NCBI GenBank assembly: GCA_033063855.1
Contig: CP093829.1
Span: 3,916,243-3,980,242, forward strand
DNA from: Smittia aterrima
Taxonomy: Eukaryota; Arthropoda; Insecta; Diptera; Chironomidae
DNA length: 64,000 nt
Direction of reading: 5' to 3'
The notes under the pieces were generated by a model. It ran no database searches. It had not been told where the DNA came from and saw nothing but the letters and a program-made list of their open reading frames with translations. How positions within the stretch are numbered: the first letter of the stretch is position 1; every line of letters begins with the position of its first letter. A program made the position numbers and the translations under genes. This document shows positions 12,583-24,666 of this stretch, piece by piece.

Positions 12583-12971
12583 TATGTTTTACTTTATGAT
12601 CCAGATTGTATTCGTAATTTTTGCAGTGTTGTCGCGGACACCACTTTTAAGAATCAAAATTTATTTTGGTGATTTCAAAACAAATGAAAATAAAATTGTC
12701 ACATTTAGATCGACAAGCACTTTAAGAATTCTATATTAAGCTTCATCTCACAATTTGCGTATCAGAAACTTCTAATTTCGAGGAAATATTTTCGAATGAA
12801 AAGTGCAAAATATTTTCGTCAGCCTCGAATCAAAATTTAGAACGCACTTATAAAATTCCATGAACGTCTTCATTTAATGAACGTCCTCTTGCAAGGCATT
12901 CAACTACAGTGTTCGAGAAGCATTTCATCATTTCTTCCTAAATTAAATATTCGTGAACTGAGCAAACTAAA
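12583..12971. promoter_or_regulatory. Divergent promoter region between Osbp and the LYR/MTRFR locus
   Basis: 389 bp separate the start codons of two divergent genes, so both 5' UTRs and promoters must fit here. No TATA box is convincing. Inferred from gene layout only. Confidence 0.5.
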
Positions 12972-13172
12972 ATGCTCTACAGAAGCAAAGTCCTCTCGCT
13001 TTACAAGGAGCTCATGAAATACGGAAAGACTCAATTGCAACATACTGACAAGGATTTCTTTGCGCAACGTGTTAAGCAGGAATTTGTTAAAAACAAACAA
13101 GTCGAGGAGAAGGACATTCCGTATTGTCTGAAGCAAGGCAGAATCTTCCTTCTCAGCAAGAATGTTGAATAG
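12972..13172 (+). CDS. LYR-motif mitochondrial microprotein (MIEF1-MP-like)
   Basis: A 66-residue ORF in one exon. It contains VLSLYKELMKYGK near the N-terminus, an LYR-type motif with Lys for Arg, followed by TDKDFF, a basic helix (RVKQEF) and a final GRIFLL. Length and motif order resemble the human MIEF1 upstream-ORF microprotein, a LYR protein that binds the assembling mitochondrial large ribosomal subunit. LYR proteins generally work with mitochondrial acyl carrier protein. The stop codon TAG at 13170-13172 overlaps the start of the next ORF by 11 bases in another frame, so both probably sit on one mRNA. The assignment rests on short-motif resemblance; another small LYRM protein is possible. 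Confidence 0.78.
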   Translation: MLYRSKVLSLYKELMKYGKTQLQHTDKDFFAQRVKQEFVKNKQVEEKDIPYCLKQGRIFLLSKNVE

Positions 13173-13662
13173 ATCTCCAGCTATTTTCCATAGTATTCCA
13201 AGTTTTAGACGACTCATCAGCATCAAAAACAAAATCGACACTTCAAAACTACCGAAACTTCAGGAAGAAGACTTAGAAGAAAGTTTTATGCGAGGAGATG
13301 GACCAGGTGAGATCAATTATATAGGAATCTTATTTGTTTAGTAAAAAATTGTTGTCATTTCAGGTGGACAAGCGGTTGCGACAACAAATAATTGCGTTTT
13401 CTTGCGGCATAAGCCGACTAATCTCTTTGTTAAATTTCATGGAACAAGATCTCTTAAGCAAAACCGAGAAGAAGCAAGAAAATTGATGATTGCTAAACTC
13501 GATGAGCTATTCAACAAAGAAGATTCGGTCGAAAACCAAAGAAAACGTCTCGAGAAGGTGAAGTTCAACAAAGCCCAGAGCAAGAGTGAAAAACTTAGGA
13601 AACTAAAACTGGAATTTAAGCAAAACTTACAACTAGAAGAAGTCAATAAAAAAGATGAATAG
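13162..13662 (+). CDS. Mitochondrial peptide-release/ribosome-rescue factor, GGQ family (MTRFR/C12orf65-like)
   Basis: Exons 13162-13306 and 13364-13662, phase-1 intron, 147 residues. The GGQ tripeptide at the exon junction, in context RGDGPGGQAVATTNNCVFLRH, is the catalytic loop of class I release factors. No codon-recognition domain is present, and the tail is a long Lys/Arg/Glu-rich helix (from about residue 85), as in MTRFR/C12orf65. The N-terminus (MLNRSPAIFHSIPSFRRL) is basic and acid-free, like a mitochondrial presequence. The family releases peptides from stalled mitoribosomes. ATG 13162-13164 lies inside the last codons of the LYR ORF, so translation must involve leaky scanning or reinitiation. 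It converges on Taf2, with 64 bp between stop codons. Confidence 0.88.
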
Positions 13663-13726
13663 CTTTATATGTACTTGAAAATAGAAAGGATTTTTTTATT
13701 CAAAGTTGTTGTCTTATCAAAAATCA

Positions 13727-16700
13727 TTAATTCGTCATATCAAGCGTTGGACTTTGTTGTGATGATCTCGAACTTTCACCGCTTGAAAGAGTTTCAACTT
13801 CTTCTCGTTGTTTCATCTTATCTTTCTTCTTATCCTTGCGATTCTTATGCTTCTTATGCTTTTTCTTTTCTTTCTTCTTCTTTTTCTAGAATTAAAAATT
13901 AAATTAGAAACATTCTTAAAATTTTAGAAATTTCATTTAAATTTACCTTCGTTCCATGTTCCTTAACTTCACTTTCAGGTGCAAACTCATTCATATCAAG
14001 ACTTGGCTGTGACTGTGAATTGTCGGAAGTGTAATCTAATTTAATTTTCTTCTTGCTTGGTTCCCCGATTTCAAAATCTTCAGTTTCAATTTTCATAATC
14101 AACTCATTTTCAATAGTTGGCGTTGTGAATAAAATGACAGGATCATCTTCCAAGTCTTCTTTGAAAACGCGATCTTCCTCTACAATAGTCTCAGTCTCGA
14201 TTTCAATTGATTTGAAGTCACCATCAATGTTCGGTTCTGGCAGAATATCCTTCACGTCAATCATATTTTGGTCGTCTAACTCAATCTTAAGGTCATTGAC
14301 TTCGTCCTTGGGCTCAAATTCTACTTTTTGAGGCTTGTACAATGCTGCGAGTTCTGTGTTTTTCGATGACGGCTCCTTTATACCGAAATGTGCGTAATAT
14401 AGATCAACAAAATCGCATCGCAATCTAGTGTCGTGCGATAGTTTCGAGTTCATGTTTTTCCAAATTCGATCTCGAAGTTCAAAGCGATTTAAACGATGCG
14501 AACGATTTCTTTCAAATGCTGGATTTTCTATCATCAACCTAGCGAGTTGATGACGAGCTTCTGTATCAGGATCATTTTCAAGAATTTGCAATAACATTTC
14601 CATGTCTTCCCACTTCCCATCAACTTTTAAATAGTCAACAAGACATTCCATTGCGGCAATGCGAATATCCAAATATTGTCCGTACTGCGCATAACTTCGG
14701 TAAATCTTTGAATTCGGCGGAAGGTGACCAAACTTCTGAAGTTTCCTGATGACTTTCAGACAAGCAACTGAGACCATGTATTTGTATGATGGCAAATGCT
14801 TCTCAAGATTGAGAATTCTTGTGACTTCTTCTAGCACAAGTTTAGCATCTGCTGTTAAATTTTCTGATGTGATCTTGTTGCCTTGCTGAATTACGGAGAT
14901 GACAGGAGTGATTGAAGCTCCCAACGCTTCGACAAGAGCTGATCGATAATAAACATCAGAATAATGGTTCTTGATGTTATCGTTGTACTTGAAGAGATCA
15001 AGAAGGAATCGCATGATCTCAGGTGGACAAATTCCGTGAGCAGTTCTGAGACCAGCCATTGCAAGTGGAATTGTTTTTTGAAGGAAATAATGTTGGAAAT
15101 TATCAAAATTGTTCTGCTTGATAATGTGAGGAGCAGAGAATGATCCAAAAAGTTTTCTAAAGATCGTCAGCATTGCTGGTGGACCTTGCCAACCTGGCAT
15201 TGCATTGGCGACTTTGGTTAAACATTTTGCTGCTTCACATCGAACTTCGTAGAAACAATTTTCACTTTCAATGACTTCAGTTAACGCAGATCTTGTCGCA
15301 GTCGTTGGATACTTCTCAAGAGCTACAATCGCATCGAGCTGAGCTGTGACGTCTCGTTCATGTTTCAATTGAAACTGCCATTGGAAATCCGGTTGTTCGC
15401 AGTTCACGTGACGCATCAAAGTCATTTCAGGATCTAAACGAATCCAAAGAACTGGAGACTCATCCATCACATCAAGTTTCATGTCAACTTCCTCGCCCGT
15501 GCAAAGTGGAATTTTCTTTTTCTTGTTTCGACGAGATTTACTGTGACATGTGATGTCAGCCTTTACAACTGTATTTTCAATTTGTAAAGTATGTTTGAAT
15601 GTTCCGTCGAGTTCTTGAAGTTGCACAAGCAAAGGTCCCACATACTTTCGAACACCTTTCTGATTCACAGAGTCCTGACGAATCTCAAGTTCGATCGTGT
15701 TTCTCTTTCGGTTGAAAACAGAGTTTAATGCGAACTTTGCGTGTCCACCAGTTCGAACCCATTGATCAATGAAAACTGCCATATCCTTGCCAGTCACAGT
15801 GAAAATGGCTTTTGTAAACACGTTCGTTGAAATTAAAAGTTGATGCCAAAGTCCGCTGCTGATTTTTGTCGTTGCTGCGTTAGCTGCAAGTGCAAGTTGT
15901 TTATTAAAGACCTGCAGTAGAAGTTCTTGTCCAATTCGATGTTCCAGCATTCGAATTACTAAATGAGCTTTCTTCCTCATCATCTCGACGTATTTCGGGG
16001 ACATTGTGTGAAGGTTCTTGATGGGAAAATAATGAACGCTTTCGATCTTTTGAATTTCAACCACTTTCGTTGATTGATTGGCCACAGGGAGTGGAGCTGG
16101 AGGTTGACTTGGATCGAGAATGATTCCGCCGTATTTTTCCTCGTATTGCACAACTTCTGCAAGTTGTCGTCGAACCCATGCTCGGTATGCATTGTTTCCA
16201 AAGCATTTCTTGTTGTAGAATCCGTTCAAGTACTCAGCAATTCCTCGAGCTAGCCACACATCATTCCAGTTTTTCATTGTAATGAAGCAACCGAAGAATT
16301 GTTCAGCAATTGCTTTCGACATGATGGTACGCGATGTGAAAGTTTGGTCGATGATAGCAATCGAATGTAAAAGATGAGTGCTCAGAATCGTCATTGTTGC
16401 ATAAGCATGCGATTGGCCATCAAGTTCGTCAACAAACACTTGCTTATAGCAAGAGAATGGATATCGTGAAGCCAACACTTCCTCGAAGAATTCAAACGCT
16501 TCGTGCATGTAACGAACTGTGTTCTTTAGTAGCGGCAGCAGGTTGGGCAAACAAAAATGTGTAACTTCGTGCATGTGTGGATCGACGTAGATCTCGAATG
16601 GTCCAACGGCCAATGAAATGTTTGGAGCACAAATTGGAGTGTTTAGCACGTAATGGAAGGTTTTGCGTCGAAGATCCGGCGTTAGAATTGTCTCAACGAG

Positions 16701-17515
16701 TTCTCCACATGAAACTGCTGTAAACTTCTCATCGACTGTGAATTCCAACTTCCAGGTGCAAGGCTCGGCGTATGAGTCCACGCAAGGAAACCAAAGACGT
16801 GACGAATTTTCATGGCCGCACGTAAACATATGAGCGCCCAGCTCAACCATCGAATTAGGATTTTCACTATCATCTTCAGGAATAACGAAATGCACTCCAC
16901 CAACTGGATCTTCGAGAGAAAACTCAATCCCGACTCGTAGACCTCGACCTTCCCCTATAAGATGATTCGCTTCGGGAGGAATGACAATGATGAGCTCTCC
17001 TGAATTGACATCAGGATCGACCTGTTGCGCTGCATTAAGATGATGTTTTGAAAACTGTTCCAGTGACCGGCTAAAATGAAAACAATTCATTAAATGATGA
17101 AAACTAAAAATCAATCAAGTCTTACGTTTTCTCATCGCTTTGACAGATATCAGTGAATGGATCAAAATAATGATATTCTGCTTCGTATGTATCGTTAAGA
17201 ATTACTTTGTAAATGCGACATTGTTTAGCGTTTAGTTTGATGTATTTTAATGTTTCTCGCACTGGAACTATCGTCAACTCAACAAATCCCTAAAAAATTG
17301 AAAATAAAGAATGAATTAAGATTTCCAGTTTATTTAGTTAACAACTCACGATAATGCTTTTTCTTTCGAATGAAATTCCCGTCAACGACAATATCTGATG
17401 AGCTGTAAAATCAATGGAAATTAACAAAACTGCAAATATTGTTTGGTAAAACTAAAATTGTTGATACTTATAATTTAAAAGGTCTTGAGACGTCTTCCTG
17501 TCTTTCCTTCTTCAT
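13727..17515 (-). CDS. Taf2: TFIID subunit 2 (Taf2)
   Basis: Exons 13727-13885, 13947-17070, 17126-17289 and 17350-17402 are in frame and give about 1166 residues. A probable first exon starts at ATG 17515. The body is an M1-aminopeptidase-like fold (HMFTCGHENSSRLWFPCVDSY, GPFEIYVDPHMHEVTHFCLP) followed by a HEAT-like helical region. An acidic tail and then a very Lys-rich end follow (KKKKEKKKHKKHK, last exon). The segment SKAIAEQFFGCF sits where active M1 enzymes have HELAHQWFG, so the zinc site is gone, as is normal for TAF2. In the family TAF2 binds Initiator DNA with TAF1 and TAF8. Oddity: exon 1 reads into TAA (17468-17470) directly before the only plausible donor, and the phase does not fit exon 2. 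Confidence 0.9.
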
Positions 17516-17806
17516 TTTTGCGAACTGACCATAAGTCTGACTGTTGTTTAGGTATTTATGGATTCAGAATTCGCTTCAAACCCGGCAAATTCACAAAAGT
17601 AATATTTTTCTTCGCTTTGTTTTGACTTTTTTTGTTCGAGTAGCTTCTCGCCCCGACAACTGATTTCTATCCGAAATCTACTTTATCCGAAAACGGTTTT
17701 TAGTCAAACCAGGAAATTATATTTTTTACTTTAAAGCTTGGTAAAAACTCACAATTCATTAAATAATTGTAAGTCGTTGTACTCGGACGAAGTTTATTGG
17801 TGAACG
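17516..17806. promoter_or_regulatory. Bidirectional promoter of Taf2 and MCPH1
   Basis: 291 bp between the start codons of two head-to-head genes. Inferred from layout. No TATA box is obvious. Confidence 0.6.
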
Positions 17807-20115
17807 ATGAGTACTCCATTACGAAAATCAACTCGAAGATCGATCGCAGTGATTCCAAGCCAATTTGGATCTTTTTCACCAGCAAATGATCGAGAGACAC
17901 CAAAGTCCAATACAAGCTTGTTACGGAGAAAGGTTTTAGCAACTCCAAAGACTCCTCTCGTTCTAAGCAAGGAACCAGAGAAAAAAGGTAAACAACCAAA
18001 CAAATTTCATAACTTGACTTTGTTTATTAATTTTTTTGTATTTTCTTAAAGGTCAATTAATATCTGAAGCTGCGAAAACCCCGAAAACAAAATATGCGAA
18101 TCCAATTATGGCAAAGATCCAGCGAGATCTCAATAGTCCATCAGCCACAGCAAGAATTCGAGCGACTAAAGCATTGAAATCTCCAACATTTTGTTCAAAG
18201 AATTATGGCATTTTCGATGTTCCTCACGAGCAACAAGATCTTATCACAGAAGAGGAGAGAGCACCAATCAAACATAAGACTAATGAAGAAATTTTCGCTT
18301 CGTGTAAAGTTTATGTAACAGTTCGTACTGACGATGATAACAGATCGGCTGGAGTGAAAGCTCACTTGAGTCGTCATGGTGTCACAATAAACGAAAAGCT
18401 GTACAAGGACACGACTCACGTCATCTTCAAGGACGGATTGCTCTCTACATATAAAAACGCAATAAAGCAAGGATGCGCTGTGACGACTGTTCTTTGGTTT
18501 GAAGAATGTTTAAAGCAAAGACGTCTCGTTGATCCTTCAAAGTTCAAAATTGCAAACCTTGACAGATATGAAAATCCAGAATTGTACAAACGAATTCGTC
18601 GTCCGAAGGAAATGCAGCCTGATACCTACAAATGGAGACCTCATATTAATACTCCAACAGTCAATCAAACTGATGAAACGTTATTAGAAACTCCAAAGAA
18701 TCCTAGACCAATTTTAGAAACAACTAAACTGGAAGCAACTATGGACTTGACTTTGCAGAATGAAAAGACGATAATGAATAGTTCAATGGACATTGAGAAC
18801 AATAATCTTGACATGGAGGCTGCTAAGTCGCGTCGCTTAACTTCGTTTACTCCTAATCCAATGGAATTGACAAGAAAAGAAGCAATTCATCACAGAAGAT
18901 CTCTTTTCGTTTCTCGCTTGACTGAAGAAATTGATAATTTGTCAGAATCTCCAGAACATGGATTCAGCGCCAACTCGGGCAACACGATCGCTTTTAACTC
19001 ACATAACAAGTTGTCAAAGAACTCTCGTCGCTCTGTGTTTGAAGTTGCAATGAATCGTATTGAATTGAATTGCAAAGCAATGTCACAGCTAACAACGAAT
19101 GATGATGACATCTCTGAATTAACACCAAAGAGTGTTACGGAAAATAAATTGCCACATGACGTCGCTCCGCTGAAGACTTTGTTGAAACCTCCTACGAGCA
19201 TTCGTAAAAGAAAACTGTTCAATCATGAAAGTTTCATTGAAGGAATGGAAGATGAGTTCAAAGAAAATCCAATCAGGAGCGAGAATAAGAAACAAAAACT
19301 GAATAAGTCACTTGGAGCTAAGCCAGCTTCAGTGAAGAAGAGAACGACGTTGCAAGAATTCTTTAAGACTGAAAAAACTAAACCTGTGCTGCCTAAGAAG
19401 ACACCAACAAAACGTGCTGCTCCTCAGAAATACATTGTCATCACCAACATGTCATCAACTGACAAAGCAATAATTCATGCTGTAAGTAAAAGAACTCGTT
19501 TTTTCTGGGAATTTTCTTAATTTCATTTTCTTCCAGGCAATTGAAAACTTAGGTGGACGCATCGAAAACGAAGTTACAAGCAAAACAACTCACGTTGTCT
19601 CACCAAACATTGACCGAACTATGAACTTATTGCGTGGCGTGATTCGAACTTGCCCGATCGTTTCTCCAAATTGGATTCATGACTCAATTGAAGCCAATAA
19701 GTGGCTCGAGACTTCATCCTATCAACACGATATTGTTGATTCACATCGCGTAAGTAATAAAAATTAATTTTTTGTTAATCAAACTTATATTTGTTATTCT
19801 TTAAAGATTTACGAGCGAACACTTCTCGCGAAGAATTATCAAAACTCAACGTTTATGAATCAAGGACTTTTTTACATCAACGAGGAAACAATTGACAATG
19901 CCAAAAAGATTGGCTACATCAAGGAGATCGTATTGTTATGCAGCGGCTCATTCACTGAGAATAAATCAGAAGCTCGCTTCATCATAAGCGATCGGCCAAC
20001 GACTGCCGCCAACGTTAAACAGAATATTGTCGACACAACCTTTGTTTTCGACTCTGCAATGAAATGGAAGTGTCTTGAAGCATCTCGATACTTACCAAAG
20101 GCAGGAATCGCCTAA
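17807..20115 (+). CDS. MCPH1: Microcephalin, BRCT-domain chromosome condensation/DNA damage protein
   Basis: Four exons (17807-17987, 18052-19481, 19537-19749, 19807-20115) give 710 residues. One BRCT domain lies at about 141-225 (CKVYVTVR, THVIFKDG, VLWFEECL). A long low-complexity middle rich in Ser/Thr and Lys follows. A tandem BRCT pair starts near 521 (YIVITNM, LGGRIENE, TTHVVSP, IVSPNWIHDSI) and ends near 705 (EIVLLCSGSF, VFDSAMKWKCLEASRYLP). One N-terminal plus two C-terminal BRCTs is the microcephalin arrangement. In the family the C-terminal pair reads phospho-H2AX and the N-terminus inhibits condensin II. It faces lysozyme tail to tail. Confidence 0.87.
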
Positions 20116-20180
20116 ATTGTAAATTTCTTGACATCTAAACTTTTTCTTATATTTTGTTTTGTTTGAACTTTTAGTAAAAA

Positions 20181-20186
20181 AATAAA
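20181..20186 (+). terminator. Polyadenylation signal of MCPH1
   Basis: AATAAA 66 bases after the MCPH1 stop codon, in the 170 bp convergent spacer with the lysozyme gene. Confidence 0.5.
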
Positions 20187-20285
20187 AATGCAGTCCAGTT
20201 GTAACTAAGTTTGTTATTTCTCGAAATTCATAAATTTATTGACAAGTTCACTTTCAAGAGACAAATGTAAAGTTAAATCAAAGTT

Positions 20286-21642
20286 TTATTGTTTAGATCC
20301 GAGCGCATATTTGATGCAAGTGGAGAACTGATTCTGATATACTGGAGGGAGAGGTCCTTTGCATCCGTATCCGCCTTGCTTGTGGATCGCAGCATAATCG
20401 TAGCAGTCAATAACTCCGTCTTCATTACAATCTTGTCCGAACTTCTTCATGTATCCTTGAATTGTCTTAGCCGCGCACAAAGGCTCGTTCACGCAATTGG
20501 CATAAGCTGGGGGAAAAGAAACAAAAGTTTAAGTTGAAAAGCACGAAATATATCACTTCAAGTGTTAATAATATTTATTGTCCCGGAACTAAAACAATTC
20601 ACGTTTTCTAGATTTTATCAGAGTCTCATTAACTTACCGTTCGGGCTGTCAGCTGCTTCTCCTGCTTGTGTATGTTTGCCTCCGTCAGACCAGTAAGCCT
20701 AACATTCCAATTTATCTCATCAATTAAAGAAGCTTAACGAATCGAAATATTATCGATGAGCTCACCCAAGTTATACGAAAAAGACCGCAGACATCGCCAC
20801 TGCATTTAAGGCTTCTATCGCATTGAGAACTTGCTTCGCAAATGCAACCTAAGCAGACATCCGTTACCGGTAAATCGTTTGCATTGTTCGCGTTGTTATT
20901 TGCTGAGAAGGAAAAAAGTCATCATGAGCCTCCCACGCAAAAAGTTCTTTTAAGGAATTTAACACTTTTTAAAGGTAACTTGAAACATCGACCTTGATAA
21001 GGTTTCTGGGAATTTCAAAGATCGTGTTCAATGTAAATTATTTACTGTATTTTTTTTGCAAGAGAGTAAATCATAAATCGCAATTAACGAAGTTGAAGAG
21101 AAGACAATCGTTGAATAAAAAATGAGCGCGCAAATTATGGCACGACATTGAATACACTTGAGATAACTCTGATTCACGTTGCAGTCGATCAGCGTGATCT
21201 CGAAGCATTACTCATCTTTAAGCCAGATCGTATCTGCTCTTGAATACCGGAAAAGTTTAATAAACTCATTAAGTGAACATGTCGCGAAAACTATTTAAGA
21301 AGAAATATTGATTGAGTCTCACTAAGGTAAAGACTTAAATGCGTGGTAAATAAGCGATGTTCTTGAGTCACCAACGAGTTTTTTTTCTTCATTGTTTTTA
21401 ACTTAAAATTCTGGTTAGGGTTCACTTTTGCGTTCGCTATTTTTAGAGCGTGACATGACACGATTGTTGATATTCCAGATTCTTTGAATTTTGATGATGC
21501 TTGTTATCAATTTACACTTGAACTAATCTGCGCATCAATGATGAGATCACACAACGTTCTAAATACCTAAATGAGACACATCAGCAATGACTCCGATGAT
21601 TAGCAATGCTAGGACCGTGGAAATCTTAATTAACGAATTCAT
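20286..21642 (-). CDS. Invertebrate-type (i-type) lysozyme / destabilase-like secreted protein
   Basis: Exons 21567-21642, 20766-20902, 20638-20698 and 20286-20506 give 164 residues. Signal peptide MNSLIKISTVLALLIIGVIA is followed by an Asn/Ala-rich linker. The i-type domain then has CLGCICEASSQC, SGDVCGLFRITWAYW, YANCVNEPLCA, the EF-like DCNEDGVIDCYDYA and a GGYGCKG end. In active molluscan i-type lysozymes the catalytic pair is Glu after CIC and a later Asp. Here the Glu position is Ser (CICEAS) while the Asp of SGDVC is kept, as in many insect i-type proteins reported to lack muramidase activity. Likely a gut or haemolymph protein; a peptidoglycan-cleaving role is doubtful. Confidence 0.88.
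20903..21566 (-). other. First intron of the i-type lysozyme gene
   Basis: 664 bp AT-rich intron between the signal-peptide exon and the mature-domain exons. No other feature recognised. Confidence 0.6.
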
Positions 21643-22500
21643 TTTTTTTTTAATTCTTGATATCAAAACTTTTCACGCCTTGTTCGTTTGAAATCAAAAT
21701 GAAACTGAGCTCAATCAAAACATTGCTTTCGTTTATAAGAATTGAGAATCCCCACTTAATTATTTGCTTTGGGATTGTTCACTTATCACGTAGCCAAAAA
21801 TTTATATTTTGGACACTCCCAAGACAACTTTAAGATTTTTGATTCTTTTCTTGAAGTGGTCACGTGAAGGTTTTTAAGAAATTCTGAAAATATTCGCTAC
21901 GTGACAAATGAATTGTCCCTTTTTCTCTTCTGAGAGTTTCGAGCCGTCAACTTGTGATGTCATTAAATTCAGAGATTGATCACAAACTGAGAGATCAAGA
22001 GCCGACGACTCAACTAAGTAATGCTCAAGGAATATTTATTATTTAGGAAACAAAACGCGAGTGTCATTCGCATTCAATAAATATCGAGAGAGATTTTTAT
22101 TTCCCTTTTTTTCCAAAAGATTCTTTTGTAACAATCTTTATTCGATCTCTAAGTCAACAGAAGATATTTTGTTGAGTTAGAACTTCTAACTTAGAAGTGG
22201 CAATATTTTTTAAACTGTAAAATAAGCAAATCTAAGAATGTCGTAAAGAAATTTTTATAATTTATTCATCAAACCTTTTTAACTAAAATCATCTTGAATA
22301 AATTAATTCGGCTACATCAAGAACAAAAATTTTATCAAATTTATAACGAATGCGATTTGAAATTATCGAAGACACATTTTGTCTTTTTCATCCGAAAAAA
22401 ATTTCCAAGCGACTTTGTGACACATCAGAGCTGAAAAAGTTGCAAGAAAATATTAAATAAAATCTCAATTTAGGCAAATACGTGGTTATACATAAGTCAG
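21643..22500. promoter_or_regulatory. Divergent spacer, lysozyme and ribophorin II 5' regions
   Basis: 858 bp between two divergently transcribed genes. AT-rich, no ORF with recognisable content. It must contain both promoters; no element is individually defensible. Confidence 0.5.
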
Positions 22501-24645
22501 ATGAAGCATTTGGGTAAGTGCAACTACATCGTGAACTGTTTGAATCTGTTTACAAGCTGATTGCGGTCAGAAAGACAAAACTTGCTTGCCGGTATCGGAA
22601 ATTTTTAATCGAAGACGAAGCAAACACGTTCATCTTTTCATATCAAAATAATTCTGAACATAAAATATTAACAATCTTCTTTTACCCTTATCAACAGTTT
22701 TAGTGGTTTTATGTTGCGTTCTGTGCATCAGTGCCACGCGAACTGTCGACAAATATCTTAGCAGGTCGGATAGTCAAAGACTTCAACAAATATTTAGCGA
22801 TGGACTTAAATCAACTGACCTCCAGTCTATCTACTACTCTGTTATCAATACGAAAACCATTCCAGCTGACGTGAAAACGAATTTGTGCAAGAAACTTGCC
22901 GGCCTCCACACCGAATCAAACTTGAATGTAAGTTTTCTTTAGCTTAACTTGTTCTTGTTGTATTTTAATTTCTGTAATTTTAGGACTTTGAGAAAAACTT
23001 CTACTTTGTCGGAGCCAGCACGAAACTTTCGTGTAGCGAGAAGATTCCAGTTGCTGTCGTTAACCAAATTAAGTCATCGTTCGACAAAGACTTCACTTCA
23101 TCACAAGAAATGTTCCACAGTTATTTCGCTCAAAAATCACACGAACCAACATTCCTGAATGACAATATTAAACAAAAGCTTGCCAAAAACCTTCAAGCAA
23201 TCTTAAAGAAGGATGATTCTTTGCAATCTCTCGGTTACGGATTCTATTTGGCAAGTGAATTTGGACTTCCTGGAGCATTCGCTGTTGACAGAATTGAAGA
23301 TGCCATTGCACAAGCCGATGAAGTCGATGGAAAACTCTTGCAGTTCGAAGGTGGATTAAGCGTTACATCTCTGGTCATCAACGGAGCATTCAAAGTGACT
23401 GCAGCAAACAACAAGCCATCACCAGTCAATGATGAGCAAGCCAAAAAGTTCGCAAACTACTTCATTTCTCGTCGTTCCGTGACAAGCGCGAAAGGAGCCA
23501 GCATTTTATTGGAATCTTTGAAACTCATCATGAGCCAAAAAACCATCGCACCAATTGCTATTCGCATTGCTGATAACGGACAATTGACACCTGCAGCATC
23601 AGTTCTTAAGATTCGCATTTCAAATTTGATTGGCGAGGAATTAGAGGAAAGACCAGCATCAGTTAAGGTTACAATCACTTCTAAGGGATCAAACCAAAAG
23701 GTCGTTGACGGAGAAAGTCTTGCACCAGTATCAGCTGATCTCACTCTTTACAAACTTGATTTGACTGCAAAGAAATTACCAAAGGGACAGTACAAGGTTG
23801 AAGTTGTCACTGGAAGTTACAAGCAAAGCAATTTGCAAATCACAATCCTTGGAAAGGTTCGATTGGACAAGGTTGAAGTTTCAATTTCCGACACAGACTC
23901 GCAAACTCCATCAAAGAAAGTTTCTCTTGAAAAGAACAACAAATTCCCAGAAATGTATACTTTGGATCATCAACAGAAAATCAATCTTCGTTTCGATTTG
24001 TTCGATGACCAAACTAACAAAGTTATGAACGTCCATCAATCGTTTGTTCGCTTCACTGACAAGTCAGGAGCTGAAATTATCTTCATTGCTGAACAGGATG
24101 TCGCTAAGGCTTACAAATTTGAAATGGATCTTGGACTTCGAGCTGGAGATTTCGGAGCACGTTCAGGAGTTTACTCCGTTGACTTAGTTATTGGAGATGC
24201 ATCGATTGTTAACTCATTCGTTAGAAGCTTAGGAGAAGTTACTCTGAAGTTCTCACTGGAAAGCAAGAAAGATTCGCCAACATCAGCTCCACTTCGTCAA
24301 GCTCGTCCAGAAATCAATCATTTGTTCCGTGAGCCAGAGAAGAGACCACCACGATTCGTGTCCGACTTGTTCACTGGCTTGTGCTTAGCTCCAATCCTCA
24401 TCCTCTTCATTCTCTGGGGAAGACTTGGAATTAACACTTCAAACTTTGGATTCAGCTTGAGCGCCCTTGGTTTCCATGGCGGTCTTGGAGCCATTTTCTC
24501 ACTTTTCCTGTGCTTCTGGCTCAAGCTCGACATGTTCCAGACAATTAAGTACTTGATCCCTCTTGCATTCTTCACTTTCCTCTGCGGTAACAGAGTTCTT
24601 CGATTCATTGCGAACAAACGTTTAGAGAAACCCGAGAAGAACTAA
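22501..24645 (+). CDS. OstDelta: Ribophorin II, oligosaccharyltransferase subunit (RPN2/Swp1)
   Basis: Three exons (22501-22513, 22698-22927, 22984-24645) give 634 residues, close to the 631 of human RPN2. The first exon is only 13 nt. The signal peptide reads MKHLVLVVLCCVLCISA. The large luminal part contains TRTVDKYLSRSD, the helical region ending FANYFISRRSV and two beta-rich modules. Three C-terminal membrane segments follow (LCLAPILILFILW, LGAIFSLFLCFWL, YLIPLAFFTFLCG), then a short basic tail KRLEKPEKN facing the cytosol. In the family this is a non-catalytic OST subunit that supports N-glycosylation in the ER. No disruption. The symbol follows the Drosophila name. Confidence 0.92.
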
Positions 24646-24666
24646 AATACCAAAAAGAGAGGTATG

